Positions 33,545 through 44,749 of a stretch of 64,000 nt of DNA are shown one piece after another. The position numbers and the translations under genes are program-made. The stretch is taken from the NCBI RefSeq assembly GCF_003867015.1, contig NZ_CP032548.1, positions 2,671,001 to 2,735,000 of the forward strand, in the 5' to 3' direction. The stretch comes from Tenacibaculum singaporense. GTDB lineage: Bacteria; Bacteroidota; Bacteroidia; Flavobacteriales; Flavobacteriaceae. The number at the start of each line of letters is the position of its first letter. The stretch's first letter is position 1. A model generated the notes under the pieces. That model did not search any database. It was not told the DNA's origin and worked only from the letters and a program-made list of their open reading frames with translations.

Positions 33545-34357
33545 TTAACTTTTAGCTAATTGTTCTTGTTCTTTGTTTAATGTTGCTAACATTTCGTTTG
33601 ATTCTTCCATGAATTTTGATTCAGGAAAGTTTCTTTTTAACTTATCGTACGCTTTAACTGCTTCTTTAATTCTTTCTGCTTTTCTACGTTGCGTACTTTT
33701 CATTGCAAAATCATGAGCTGCTTTTAAACGGTAGTACAAAGCTTCTTCTTTATACTTCGTTCCTAAATAATCTTCTAATAAATTATCAAAAGCAACGATT
33801 GCTGCTTTGTAATTTCTAGAATCATAGTCTGCAGTTCTATAATATGTTTTTGCTATCTCAAAAGATTTCTTTTCTAGTTTTGCTCTTAACTCAGCATGAT
33901 ACTTGTTAGCTTCTTCTATCTTATCTGAATCTGGATAATTATCTATAAACTTCTGAAAAGCCTCTAAGGCTTTGTTTGTATCTGTTGGATCTAAACTAAA
34001 GCTTGGTGCTGCTTTGTAATAACTTAAAGCTGATAAAAAAGCGGCCTCTTCTCTCTTTGAACTTTTTGGATAATTCCCTGTAAATCTATTAAAGTAATAT
34101 CCTGCTAACCCATAATTTTTCTCATTAAAGTTAGATTGAGAAACCATAAATTGAATACGCTCCATTTGAGGTTTACCTCTGTATGAAGGTGTTATTTTTT
34201 CGAACAAACGTAAAGCTTTACCGTACTTTTGAGCTTCGTACATTTTTACAGCCATTTTGTATTGTTCTTCTACAGTTCCTTTATTCAATACTTTTTGATA
34301 CTCTCCACATGAAGAAAGTACTAAAAGCATTACAGCAATATACGCTAGATTTTTCAT
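33545..34357 (-). CDS. bamD: Outer-membrane assembly lipoprotein BamD
   Basis: I use the ATG at 34357 (MKNLAYIAVML, 270 residues). An ATG nine bases earlier lies only four bases from the TAATTTTG promoter box, too close for an untranslated start. The lipobox is LSSC near 15-18. Five TPR-like repeats follow (for example AYYFNRFTGNYPKSSKREEAAFL, read in parts; ALEAFQKFIDNYPDSDKIEEA). BamD works with BamA to insert outer-membrane beta-barrel proteins. It heads the operon with rpoZ and coaBC. Confidence 0.9.
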   Translation of the reverse strand: MKNLAYIAVMLLVLSSCGEYQKVLNKGTVEEQYKMAVKMYEAQKYGKALRLFEKITPSYRGKPQMERIQFMVSQSNFNEKNYGLAGYYFNRFTGNYPKSSKREEAAFLSALSYYKAAPSFSLDPTDTNKALEAFQKFIDNYPDSDKIEEANKYHAELRAKLEKKSFEIAKTYYRTADYDSRNYKAAIVAFDNLLEDYLGTKYKEEALYYRLKAAHDFAMKSTQRRKAERIKEAVKAYDKLKRNFPESKFMEESNEMLATLNKEQEQLAKS

Positions 34358-34370
34358 TTTTTGCATCTGG

Positions 34371-34378
34371 CAAAATTA
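34371..34378 (-). promoter_or_regulatory. -7 promoter element for bamD operon
   Basis: TAATTTTG on the minus strand, 13 bases before the preferred bamD ATG, so the leader would be very short. Confidence 0.5.
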
Positions 34379-34488
34379 GTGATTAATTATGGATTATTAA
34401 AACGATTTTTTATCTCATAAATGAGATTTACAAGAAACTACAAAATCTGTTATAATTTTTCCAAAGAACTCCTAAATGTTTGTTAATC

Positions 34489-35004
34489 TTATTCCTGTGC
34501 TCCTGATGCAGATTGAGCTACTATTTGCTTTACATCATTATCAAATAAATACAATCCTCCTTTATCGTCTCCAATTAAGTTGATTTTATCCAAAATGTTG
34601 CGTGCCAATGCTTCTTCTTCTATTTGCTCAGATACATACCACTGTATAAAGTTATGTGTTGCATAGTCTTTTTCTTGTAGCGTGATATGTACTAAATCGT
34701 TTATCGATTTAGATACCATTACCTCATGATCAAACAATGTTTGGAACATATCTTTAAAAGACCCAAATTTTGCTGGAGGCTCTTTTAAGTCAGAAACACG
34801 AGCATGTCCGCCACGTTCGTTTACAAACTTTATTAATTTTAGCATATGCATACGCTCTTCATCTGAATGTGCATACATAAATTGTGATACACCTTCAAAA
34901 CCTTGAACTTCTGCCCAACATGCCATAGCTAAATATATTTGAGAAGACTCTGCTTCCACTCTTATTTGATCATTTAATGCTTGTTCTATTACTTTTGATA
35001 ACAT
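34489..35004 (-). CDS. ftn: Non-heme ferritin
   Basis: The 171-residue protein is a four-helix ferritin with the ferroxidase-site residues in EAESSQIYLAMACW (Glu17-region), SDEERMHM and a later EQIEEEALA. It oxidises Fe(II) and stores ferric iron in a 24-mer. No heme-binding bacterioferritin methionine signature is evident. It is monocistronic, with a CATCTTTG promoter-like box about 30 bases upstream on the minus strand. Confidence 0.92.
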   Translation of the reverse strand: MLSKVIEQALNDQIRVEAESSQIYLAMACWAEVQGFEGVSQFMYAHSDEERMHMLKLIKFVNERGGHARVSDLKEPPAKFGSFKDMFQTLFDHEVMVSKSINDLVHITLQEKDYATHNFIQWYVSEQIEEEALARNILDKINLIGDDKGGLYLFDNDVKQIVAQSASGAQE

Positions 35005-35412
35005 ATTTTCTACTTTAAAAATTACTCTTTATACAAAGATGCTAAAAAAATGCTTAGATAAAAAGCAAATACCATACTCTACAATTATAAAAAGTATGCT
35101 GTTTTTTTAAAATATGTCTGTTATTATACCTTTTGTATTGGCTTAAAAATAAAAAGTAATTTAATCTTTTAAACAAACGTTAAATTTTATTAAAAAAAGA
35201 AAAACTTTCATTTTGTTTCCATACATTTATTGCAATAAAATTGCATTCTTGAAGAATAAATAATCAAAAATTATTTTCTGGAAACAAATTTTAATAAAAG
35301 AATAACCTAGCAAAACTTATTTATTTCATGATAAATGGGTTTTGAAAATTATAGGCATAAACTTTGGGTGCCTTAAAATGACCAAAGTATATCTAATTAT
35401 AAAAACTTTAAT
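35005..35412. promoter_or_regulatory. Long regulatory stretch between ftn and an orphan double-glycine peptide
   Basis: These 408 AT-rich bases show no gene. They hold two spaced inverted repeats: TTTGTTTCCA (35213-35222) facing TGGAAACAAA (about 35279-35288), and ACTTTGG (35361-35367) facing CCAAAGT (35382-35388), 25 bases before the peptide ATG. The second lies where an operator would overlap the peptide promoter. The ftn promoter lies at the left end on the opposite strand. Confidence 0.45.
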
Positions 35413-35589
35413 ATGAAAAATTTAAAAAGTTTAGGGAAAATTTTAAACAGTAATGAGCAAAAAGCCGTGTATGGTGGTTTAGATAACCTCAAAAAAGCTT
35501 GTGACGAATCTGTATGTTGTTATGAAAGAATGGTTCATAACGGTTGGGGTTGGGTTATGGAAGTAGTTTGTGAAGACAACCCAAACTAA
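35413..35589 (+). CDS. Orphan double-glycine-leader peptide precursor (58 residues, four Cys)
   Basis: The 58-codon ORF starts MKNLKSLGKILNSNEQKAVY, followed by GG at 21-22. This is the LKSLGKxLxxxEQKxxxGG leader that I associate with bacteriocin-type or natural-product precursors of Bacteroidota. The predicted core of 36 residues has cysteines at 30, 35, 36 and 53 and two tryptophans (GWGW), ending EDNPN. It has its own regulatory region and a terminator 25 bases downstream, and no modification enzyme beside it. It could be matured or exported by machinery elsewhere. It is too short for routine calling. Confidence 0.78.
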   Translation: MKNLKSLGKILNSNEQKAVYGGLDNLKKACDESVCCYERMVHNGWGWVMEVVCEDNPN

Positions 35590-35613
35590 TCCTATTCTAT
35601 ATTTTACAGTTTC

Positions 35614-35640
35614 AAACGCCCCTTTTTAGGGGCTTTTTAA
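35614..35640 (+). terminator. Intrinsic terminator of the orphan peptide gene
   Basis: Stem GCCCC / GGGGC with loop TTTTTA followed by TTTTT, 29 bases after the stop codon. Confidence 0.85.
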
Positions 35641-35716
35641 TTAGTAATTAAAAAAATAAAAACTTATTTATTTAATAATTTATAGTTTTTAAAAACAATG
35701 GAAATAATATTCTAAC

Positions 35717-35753
35717 TAAAAAAAGACCATAGTACATGATAAAACTATGGTCT
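35717..35753 (-). terminator. Intrinsic terminator of the dapA operon
   Basis: Ten-base arms AGACCATAGT / ACTATGGTCT, followed on the minus strand by a run of seven T. It lies 30 bases after the dapA stop. Confidence 0.85.
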
Positions 35754-35782
35754 CTTTAACTCCTTTTTTATATATAACTCTT

Positions 35783-36658
35783 TTATAAATTATCTATAAA
35801 ATCTGATATTTTTGTTTGTAATTCTTCTGAAGCTGTTACTAATGGTAAACGTACTTCATCTAAACAAATTCCTAATTTTTGCAATACTGCTTTAATTCCT
35901 GCTGGATTGTTTTCTTCAAAAATTAGGCTTACTATATCCATTAATTTATAGTGAAGTTCATAAGCTTCTTTTGCTTTTCCTTCTAATCCTAATTGAATCA
36001 TTTTTGAAAACTCTTTTGGTAATGCTTGCCCTATTACAGAAATAACTCCTGCTCCACCTGCTAAAGTTACTCCAACAGCCAAATCATCATCACCAGAAAT
36101 TACTAAAAAGTCTTCAGGCTTATCTTTTAACAACTCATAGTATTGTTGTTGATTGTTTCCCGCTTCTTTTACTGCAACTATATTTTCAAAATCTTTTGCC
36201 AATCGTAACGTTGTTGCTGGCTCCATGTTTTTTGCTGTTCTACCAGGAACATTATACATAATAATTGGTTTAGGACTCGCTAGAGAAATTGCTTTATAGT
36301 GCTGATAGAATCCTTCTTGCGTTGGTTTGCTATAGTATGGAGCTACTGATAAAACTCCATCTATTTCCGATAGGTCTAAAGATTGTAGTTCTTCAACAAC
36401 AGTTTGTGTGTTGTTTCCTCCAACTCCTAAAACTAAAGGTAAACGTCCTTTATTTTCTTCAGCAATTACTTTTATTATTTCTAATTTTTCTTCTTTAGTA
36501 ATTGTTGCACTTTCTCCAGTAGTTCCATTTATTACTAAATAGTTTGTACCGTTTTCAATATTGTAATTTACTAACTTTTTAAGTGCTTCAAAGTCTACAC
36601 TTAAATCTTCATTGAAAGGAGTTACTAAAGCTACTCCAGTTCCTACAAACTTTTGCAT
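35783..36658 (-). CDS. dapA: 4-hydroxy-tetrahydrodipicolinate synthase
   Basis: The 291-residue TIM-barrel aldolase begins [18 protein letters not shown], with [10 protein letters not shown] (substrate-binding TT pair), the catalytic tyrosine in IMYNVPGRT and the Schiff-base lysine in [10 protein letters not shown]. It condenses pyruvate and aspartate semialdehyde in lysine/diaminopimelate synthesis; dapF of the same pathway is at 46275. Last gene of an operon with DUF6913 and a phytase-like lipoprotein. Confidence 0.94.
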   Translation of the reverse strand: MQKFVGTGVALVTPFNEDLSVDFEALKKLVNYNIENGTNYLVINGTTGESATITKEEKLEIIKVIAEENKGRLPLVLGVGGNNTQTVVEELQSLDLSEIDGVLSVAPYYSKPTQEGFYQHYKAISLASPKPIIMYNVPGRTAKNMEPATTLRLAKDFENIVAVKEAGNNQQQYYELLKDKPEDFLVISGDDDLAVGVTLAGGAGVISVIGQALPKEFSKMIQLGLEGKAKEAYELHYKLMDIVSLIFEENNPAGIKAVLQKLGICLDEVRLPLVTASEELQTKISDFIDNL

Positions 36659-37170
36659 TATATTTTATTTAAAATCGTTAGGTATTTTTTTAATTCTTGG
36701 TTTAAAACAGCTTCGTTAAAACTAGCATCAGATACTACTATATCGTACAATCTATCGTCAATTTCTGCAAAACCTGCTTTAAAATCTGCTTGTGACAACA
36801 AAGTTACCATATTCGTTAATAAGTTTGACGTTTTTGTATAGTTTATAAGTAGGTCGTATTTGTTTTTAACGAAATCTTTTAAATTGTCGGATTTTAAACT
36901 CGCTTTAAAACCAAAATCTTTTTCGGTAAAAAACTCTGGAGAGGGTTCCTCCTTTTTTGAGTACTCTTTACAAACTAGTACTCTTATGTCTGTTTTTTGA
37001 AAAGGAAAAATGTTTGTTAAGTTGGCTATTACTACATTTACTAAAGCTTCATTATCTAGCAATATTGCTACACTTTTAACTTTGGTTTCTTTATGAGGGA
37101 TATTCTCTTTTTTTACAACTAGTTTGTCGTATACTTTCTGAATAGATTTCTTCTTTAGGGTACTTATCAT
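36658..37170 (-). CDS. DUF6913-like conserved protein
   Basis: The 170-residue soluble protein has a conserved [12 protein letters not shown] motif, [23 protein letters not shown] and [21 protein letters not shown] recall similar proteins next to dapA in many Flavobacteriia, under the name DUF6913. No catalytic motif is apparent. It abuts dapA (the stop and start share one base), so the two are translationally coupled. Confidence 0.7.
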   Translation of the reverse strand: MISTLKKKSIQKVYDKLVVKKENIPHKETKVKSVAILLDNEALVNVVIANLTNIFPFQKTDIRVLVCKEYSKKEEPSPEFFTEKDFGFKASLKSDNLKDFVKNKYDLLINYTKTSNLLTNMVTLLSQADFKAGFAEIDDRLYDIVVSDASFNEAVLNQELKKYLTILNKI

Positions 37171-37199
37171 CTGTAAAAATTACGAGTAGCTAATTTATA

Positions 37200-38273
37200 T
37201 TATTTCTCATCAATTTCTAATAATAAAAATTGATTTAATTGCCTTCCATACAGCTGAAAATTATCATCAGCAGCCAAGATTAACGATTTATTTCCGTTTT
37301 GTAATATTGGACCAAAAGTAATCGCCTCAATATTATCTATTATCCCATCGGTTAATTGATTTTTAACAGTACTAAAATCAAATAACAGCTCTTTCTTTAA
37401 TGGTGTATATTTTTCGTTTTTTAAAGATTGATTTTCTAATGTATTTGTTGAAGTTTTATCTATAGTTGCTTTAAAAATTCTAACTACATTTCCATGGCTA
37501 CCATAACCACTTTGATATGCTCTTTCAATTATAAAAAACTGATTCTTTCGGTATTCTAAAATAGCCGTAGTTCCATTTAGATTTATTTTTCCTTTAGCTG
37601 GTTTATCAATTTTTTCTAATTGATACGCGAATTGTTTGGTCGCTTTTTTTGATTCGTTATCAAAATAGGTAATTCTGATAGGAGATTGTGTTTCGTGAAA
37701 TGTAGGCTCTTCTCCATCTGCTTCTAAAGGAGCTTCCATTGCTACCCAAAAACCTTTTCCGTCAAAACTTTTTGAAGAACTTTCAAAAACACCGTTATGC
37801 TTTGGCTTCGCTTTGGATGTTGCTTTGAAATAATTAGGTATTTCTACTCCTTTTTTAAAGTTTCCTTTTGTGTCTATTTCAAATATACTTGGGTCTTTTT
37901 TATATTGAATAGACCCTTCACTTACTAAATTTATGGTTCCCTTATCTACAAAAATAGACTCTAAATCTAATACGTGGTTTTTAGTAAACTGACTTATAGT
38001 ATCAACTATAATAACATCTTCAAAATTTACCGATTGTATCGAATCATTTTTAACAGTAATATCTCCTACTAAAATTCTTGGATTTGTAGCATCATCTACT
38101 ACCATATAGTAGTTGTTATTGTAATAATCAATTCCAGAAATTCCACCGATAACAGTGTTATTAACAATTAAAGAATCTTTTACCAAATACTCATCTAAAA
38201 ACTTAAGTGTTGTTTTTTGTTGTTTACAGGCTAATAAACCAAAAACTGATAGGGCTAGTACTATTTTTTTCAT
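37200..38273 (-). CDS. Phytase-like (esterase-like) lipoprotein
   Basis: The 357-residue protein has a lipoprotein signal (LLACK, lipidated Cys near 16). The body resembles the 'esterase-like activity of phytase' beta-propeller family: ISGIDYYNNNYYMVVDD, VLDLESIFV, GFWVAMEAPLEADG and DGIIDNIEAITFGP. It probably sits in the outer or inner membrane facing the periplasm; the substrate is unknown. Its promoter box ends five bases from the ATG, so the transcript may be leaderless. Confidence 0.78.
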   Translation of the reverse strand: MKKIVLALSVFGLLACKQQKTTLKFLDEYLVKDSLIVNNTVIGGISGIDYYNNNYYMVVDDATNPRILVGDITVKNDSIQSVNFEDVIIVDTISQFTKNHVLDLESIFVDKGTINLVSEGSIQYKKDPSIFEIDTKGNFKKGVEIPNYFKATSKAKPKHNGVFESSSKSFDGKGFWVAMEAPLEADGEEPTFHETQSPIRITYFDNESKKATKQFAYQLEKIDKPAKGKINLNGTTAILEYRKNQFFIIERAYQSGYGSHGNVVRIFKATIDKTSTNTLENQSLKNEKYTPLKKELLFDFSTVKNQLTDGIIDNIEAITFGPILQNGNKSLILAADDNFQLYGRQLNQFLLLEIDEK

Positions 38274-38278
38274 ACTTA

Positions 38279-38286
38279 CAAAAGTA
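38279..38286 (-). promoter_or_regulatory. -7 promoter element for the phytase-like lipoprotein gene
   Basis: TACTTTTG on the minus strand fits TANNTTTG and ends five bases before the start codon, indicating a near-leaderless mRNA for the operon that ends in dapA. Confidence 0.5.
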
Positions 38287-38348
38287 TTGTTTTTAGTTTA
38301 TGTAAGCATTAAAAATTGTAACGTCTAATCAAGTAGATTTAATTAATC

Positions 38349-38738
38349 ATGAAAAAATATATTCTTTTATTTTTAAAGTTGATAGCTGCCTTTATAATGC
38401 TTCAAACACTATTTTTTAAATTTACTGGAGCTCAAGAAAGTATTGATTTGTTTACTAAAATAGCTGGAGATAATGAGACTTATATGCGAATAGGTACAGG
38501 TGTTTTTGAATTAATTGCTTCCGTACTTTTGTTTATCCCTAAAAAAACTTGGCTAGGTGCCTTGTTAACTATTGGTTTAATGGGTGGAGCAATTATGAGC
38601 CACTTAACTATTTTAGGTATTGAACATGATGGCGATGGTGGCACTCTGTTTATCAGCGCTATCGTAACTTTTATCTCTGGAGTTATTCTATTAATTTTTA
38701 ATAGAAATAATATACCTTTTGTTAGAAGTAAACATTAA
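38349..38738 (+). CDS. DoxX-like membrane protein
   Basis: The 129-residue protein has four predicted helices (about 5-22, 47-64, 69-88, 99-118) with FFKFTGAQESIDLFTKIAG after the first helix and FELIASVLLFIP in the second, the pattern of DoxX/DoxD-like proteins. The function of the family in Flavobacteriia is unclear; a quinone- or thiol-linked redox role is suggested elsewhere. It is monocistronic and followed by a hairpin terminator. Confidence 0.78.
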   Translation: MKKYILLFLKLIAAFIMLQTLFFKFTGAQESIDLFTKIAGDNETYMRIGTGVFELIASVLLFIPKKTWLGALLTIGLMGGAIMSHLTILGIEHDGDGGTLFISAIVTFISGVILLIFNRNNIPFVRSKH

Positions 38739-38749
38739 TTTAAATTAGA

Positions 38750-38775
38750 AAGAGCAGTTTTAAAACTGCCCTTTT
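38750..38775. terminator. Intrinsic terminator between convergent genes
   Basis: GCAGTTTT / AAAACTGC, an uninterrupted 16-base palindrome extended by AGA/CCTTTT, placed between the DoxX-like gene and the GyrI-like gene. Confidence 0.7.
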
Positions 38776-38777
38776 GG

Positions 38778-39236
38778 TTAATTTATTCCTATAAATATTT
38801 CTACTTCTGCATTTGTTGGGTCTGTAGATTTCGCTCCATATACCTCATAATCGGATGTATAAGCTCTATTTATATCTTCATCCCAAATTTCTAACCATTT
38901 GTTATAGACAATATTCTCGACTAAGCTTCCTTTTGCTACATATGTTTTATAATTTGGTGCTGCTATTTTTTTACTCATAAAACCTTCTGGAACATTACCT
39001 ATTTCACTTACCTTACAACCGATGATTGTTGTGTATGGCTTAGTGTAATCTGATTCATAATCCGTATACACAGCGTATACTTCACTTGAAAGTTTATTAG
39101 GTATTTGTTCAGCTATATTTTCTGACATAAATCGCTGCCATAAAGCAGGTATATCTTTTGCAGCTTGTTGATTCTCGTTAGTAGTTCTTACTGAAATTCC
39201 TATCACGTAAAACGGTTCATTTTCTCCTGTACTCAT
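38778..39236 (-). CDS. GyrI-like/AraC effector-binding domain protein
   Basis: The start is the ATG at 39236 (MSTGENEPFYV, 152 residues). A longer frame from TTG at 39260 is ruled out because it lies inside the TAATTTTG promoter box at 39258-39265. The protein is a stand-alone effector-binding domain (GyrI/Rob-C/SHV fold) with FYVIGISVRTTNEN, VYAVYTDYESDYTKPYTTIIG (read in parts) and a final EVEIFIGIN strand. It probably binds or hydrolyses small hydrophobic compounds. Confidence 0.78.
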   Translation of the reverse strand: MSTGENEPFYVIGISVRTTNENQQAAKDIPALWQRFMSENIAEQIPNKLSSEVYAVYTDYESDYTKPYTTIIGCKVSEIGNVPEGFMSKKIAAPNYKTYVAKGSLVENIVYNKWLEIWDEDINRAYTSDYEVYGAKSTDPTNAEVEIFIGIN

Positions 39237-39257
39237 CTTTTGTTTTTTTATTTTCAA

Positions 39258-39265
39258 CAAAATTA
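39258..39265 (-). promoter_or_regulatory. -7 promoter element for GyrI-like gene
   Basis: TAATTTTG on the minus strand fits TANNTTTG and excludes the TTG start that overlaps it. Confidence 0.5.
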
Positions 39266-39299
39266 AAACCTCACTATGTCAACCCTATGTCAGTAGTTT

Positions 39300-39956
39300 T
39301 TAATTTTCTTTAGCTATGATTGCTTTAACAATTAAGTATTGAGAAACGATATACAGAATGATTATAGCAATATCAAACAACCTTTTTGGTGTATAAAAGT
39401 TATTCAATGCTATAAGGCTATCAGAAGCAATAAACAAAATAGCTCCTAACAACAACCATGAATTCGCTGTATTTTTTTGCTGACGATAATTTAGTAATGA
39501 CGCTGTTCCAAATGTTGAAATAGCTATTCCATACACCAATACAGGTAGTAACATCTCGCCTAAATTATTATAAATTAAACCTAAGAGTACCACAAATAAC
39601 AATACAAAGGGAATTGCTGATGTTAGTATTTTAACTACTGAATCTTTATACAAAAAGCTTGTCGTTATTTTAATATAAACAACATGTGCTACTAAAAACG
39701 AGGCTAAACCAAACACAAAAAAGTTTGTTTTATCTAACAGGAAAACATCACCCCAAAACGAAAAAAACAAGGCTGACAACAACCAAAAACTAGGCTTTTT
39801 TACCGATACCAAATACACTACCGCTAGTGATGTCATTAGTAACGGTTTAAAAATCATTTCTATGTTTTTAGTTTGTGTTATTACTGCATATACGTCAGCA
39901 ATAGCAACCAATAAAAAAATAATGGAAGCTAGGGTTATTTTAGTTTGTTTGGTCAT
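39300..39956 (-). CDS. Lysoplasmalogenase family (YhhN/TMEM86-like) membrane protein
   Basis: The 218-residue protein has about eight helices, with KPLLMTSLAVVYL in helix 2, FFSFWGDVFLL (the conserved GD acidic pair region) and LGAILFIASDSLIALNNF, where the second conserved Asp lies. TMEM86-type enzymes hydrolyse the vinyl ether bond of lysoplasmalogens; in bacteria the substrate is uncertain. It is 22 bases from ligA on the same strand. Confidence 0.83.
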   Translation of the reverse strand: MTKQTKITLASIIFLLVAIADVYAVITQTKNIEMIFKPLLMTSLAVVYLVSVKKPSFWLLSALFFSFWGDVFLLDKTNFFVFGLASFLVAHVVYIKITTSFLYKDSVVKILTSAIPFVLLFVVLLGLIYNNLGEMLLPVLVYGIAISTFGTASLLNYRQQKNTANSWLLLGAILFIASDSLIALNNFYTPKRLFDIAIIILYIVSQYLIVKAIIAKEN

Positions 39957-39978
39957 GTTTTCCTTTTTTAATTAAAAA

Positions 39979-42544
<2,566 letters not shown>

Positions 42545-42614
42545 TTAATTTTATTTTTTGACGCTAATTTAAGGAAAAGATTTATGTAGTATAAGCAAAA
42601 TACTTATCTATTAA

Positions 42615-42650
42615 AAATAAAAAAACCGAGGCAATCCCTTACCTCGGTCG
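42615..42650 (-). terminator. Intrinsic terminator of the lipocalin-like gene
   Basis: Arms ACCGAGG / CCTCGGT followed on the minus strand by a seven-T run, 27 bases after the lipocalin-like stop codon. Confidence 0.85.
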
Positions 42651-42676
42651 TTAAAAAACAAACTATGTATGATAGT

Positions 42677-43039
42677 TTATTTTTTTAACCACATAGTATA
42701 GATGGTTTCTTTATTTCTTGCTGAAACTAACAACATTGTTTCGGTTATTTTTTCAATTTTTAAATTTTCTTCAAAGCTTTCATTATCGAACTCAAGCTCC
42801 TTTGCTCCCGCTATTAACTTCCAAGTCCCACTTTCTTCTTTATTACTCATCATAACCTGATATCTTCCGTCAGGACTTAACTCTAACCAGTTCTTTCCAT
42901 CTGAGAATTCAAATTTTTCGTCTCCAATTTTCATTGAATCGACAAACCATTTACCAGAAACTAGCGTTTTTAACTCTTGAGAATAGCTTAGTGAAGTTGT
43001 ACCAAGCATTAAGAATAGTAATATTATTACTCTTTTCAT
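42677..43039 (-). CDS. Lipocalin-like small secreted protein
   Basis: The ATG at 43039 (MKRVIILLFLML, 120 residues) is used, since a longer frame would add 15 residues ahead of a normal signal peptide. Cleavage is likely at YSQ. The body has LVSGKWFVDSMKIGD, LELSPDGRYQVMMSN and EESGTWKL, the beta-barrel pattern of small flavobacterial lipocalin-like proteins. A ligand is not known. It ends at a strong terminator. Confidence 0.72.
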   Translation of the reverse strand: MKRVIILLFLMLGTTSLSYSQELKTLVSGKWFVDSMKIGDEKFEFSDGKNWLELSPDGRYQVMMSNKEESGTWKLIAGAKELEFDNESFEENLKIEKITETMLLVSARNKETIYTMWLKK

Positions 43040-43082
43040 TGAGGGGACATTATTTAAGGGGTTACTCTTAGTCAAATATAGC

Positions 43083-43120
43083 AAAAAAGCCGAAGCAAAT
43101 CAATGCTTCGGCTTTTTTTT
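43083..43120 (-). terminator. Intrinsic terminator after GAPDH
   Basis: AAAAAAGCCGAAGC / GCTTCGGCTTTTTTTT, a 14-bp stem with an eight-base loop and runs on both sides, so it could act in either direction. It lies 22 bases after the GAPDH stop. Confidence 0.9.
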
Positions 43121-43141
43121 ATCTGTTTTTAACTTTTTATT

Positions 43142-44584
43142 TTAATAATAAGTGTAACGACGTACTTTAGCAATATGCTTTGCTAAACGCATTACTTGGT
43201 GTGAATAACCATACTCATTATCATACCATACATAGATTACGATAGTATCTCCGTCTGCAATTGTTGCCTTACTATCAAAAATAGATGGCGCTGTTGTTCC
43301 TACTATATCAGAAGACACTAATTCATTACTTAATGAATATTGAATTTGCTCTACTAAATCTCCTTCTAACGCATACTGTTTCATAATTGCATTTACAGAT
43401 TCTACTGTTGCTGGAGTATTTAATTGTAAGTTTAAGATTGCTAACGACCCGTTAGGTACTGGTACACGAATAGCACTTGAAGTTAACTTACCTGCTAATG
43501 CAGGTAATGCTTTTGCTACTGCTTTTCCTGCTCCTGTTTCAGTAATTACCATGTTCAACGCAGCAGCTCTACCTCTACGGTACTTCTTATGCATATTATC
43601 AACCAAGTTTTGATCGTTTGTATATGCATGAATTGTTTCTAAGTGTCCTTTTTTAATTCCGAAGTTATCTTCTAACACTTTTAATACTGGTGTAATAGCA
43701 TTGGTAGTACATGAAGCTGCTGAGAAAATATCGATATTATCAGGATTATTTTCTTCATGATTTACTCCATGAACAATGTTTGGCACACCCGCACCTGGAG
43801 CTGTTAATAACACTTTACTAGCTCCTTTTGCTTTTAAATGACGACTTAATGCCTCTTCGTCTCTAAAAGCACCAGTATTATCAATAATTAACGCATCGTT
43901 AATTCCATATTGCGTATAATCAATATCTTCTGGTTGTGCAGCAGAAATCATGTAAACAGTTGTACCGTTAATGATTAAAGCGTTGTTATCAGCATCTACC
44001 TGAACTGTTCCTAAGAAATCTCCATGTACAGAATCTACACTTAATAAAGAAGCTCTTTTTTCTAATACTGTTTGATCTATTTTACCACGAGTTACTACAG
44101 CTCTTAATCGTAATTGAGAACCTTTACCCATTTTGCTGCTCAACTCACGAGCTAATAAACGACCAATACGTCCAAAACCGTATAACACTACGTCTTTTGG
44201 CTGAATATTATCTGCTTCTGTAGCATCTTTTAATTGCTCTTTTACAAAAGCTATTTTATCTGCCGATGCATCATCCTGCAAATGGTATTCGTACGCTAAT
44301 TTACCTATATCTAATTTTGATGGTGGTAAATCAATTGATTGAATTGCTTTAGCTATTTCTAAAGCATCTTCTATTGTTATTGGCTTCGCTACAAACTCTT
44401 TAGCGTAATCGATTAAGTTTAAAACCTCACTAGCTCTTTTATCTACTAATGGATTTCTAAATAATACTAACTCGATAGATTTATCGTACCATAAATCGTT
44501 AACGATATTAATAAACTCAACCGTTGCTCTACGAACTTGCGCTTGATTTACTACTTCTTTTTCGTAATTTGTTATTGTTGACAT
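43142..44584 (-). CDS. gap: Glyceraldehyde-3-phosphate dehydrogenase, long (480-residue) type
   Basis: The 480-residue enzyme has a roughly 130-residue N-terminal extension before the Rossmann fold (VVLYGFGRIGRLLAREL). The catalytic cysteine is in SAASCTTNAITP, and IHAYTNDQNLVDN and WYDNEYGYSHQ complete the active and cofactor sites. Flavobacteria often have this long form next to a normal 330-residue form, and its direction (glycolytic or gluconeogenic) is not settled by sequence. Promoter TATTTTTG lies 33 bases upstream. Confidence 0.93.
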   Translation of the reverse strand: MSTITNYEKEVVNQAQVRRATVEFINIVNDLWYDKSIELVLFRNPLVDKRASEVLNLIDYAKEFVAKPITIEDALEIAKAIQSIDLPPSKLDIGKLAYEYHLQDDASADKIAFVKEQLKDATEADNIQPKDVVLYGFGRIGRLLARELSSKMGKGSQLRLRAVVTRGKIDQTVLEKRASLLSVDSVHGDFLGTVQVDADNNALIINGTTVYMISAAQPEDIDYTQYGINDALIIDNTGAFRDEEALSRHLKAKGASKVLLTAPGAGVPNIVHGVNHEENNPDNIDIFSAASCTTNAITPVLKVLEDNFGIKKGHLETIHAYTNDQNLVDNMHKKYRRGRAAALNMVITETGAGKAVAKALPALAGKLTSSAIRVPVPNGSLAILNLQLNTPATVESVNAIMKQYALEGDLVEQIQYSLSNELVSSDIVGTTAPSIFDSKATIADGDTIVIYVWYDNEYGYSHQVMRLAKHIAKVRRYTYY

Positions 44585-44617
44585 AGTTGTGTGTTAACTA
44601 AAATTAAAAAATTTGTG

Positions 44618-44625
44618 CAAAAATA
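44618..44625 (-). promoter_or_regulatory. -7 promoter element for GAPDH
   Basis: TATTTTTG on the minus strand, perfect TANNTTTG. Confidence 0.5.
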
Positions 44626-44662
44626 GGTATTTCTTCTTTATTTCTTGTTGGTTTTACAAAAG

Positions 44663-44702
44663 AAAAAAGCCCTATTAAAACGATTTTAACAAGGCTTTTT
44701 AT
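44663..44702 (-). terminator. Intrinsic terminator after htrA
   Basis: AAAAAGCC and GGCTTTTT arms enclose an inner AAAA/TTTT stem, with flanking T-run on the minus strand, 47 bases after the protease stop. Confidence 0.7.
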
Positions 44703-44749
44703 TTTAAGATATATACTTTGTTCTTCTGGGAAACTTTTTATACATTAAT

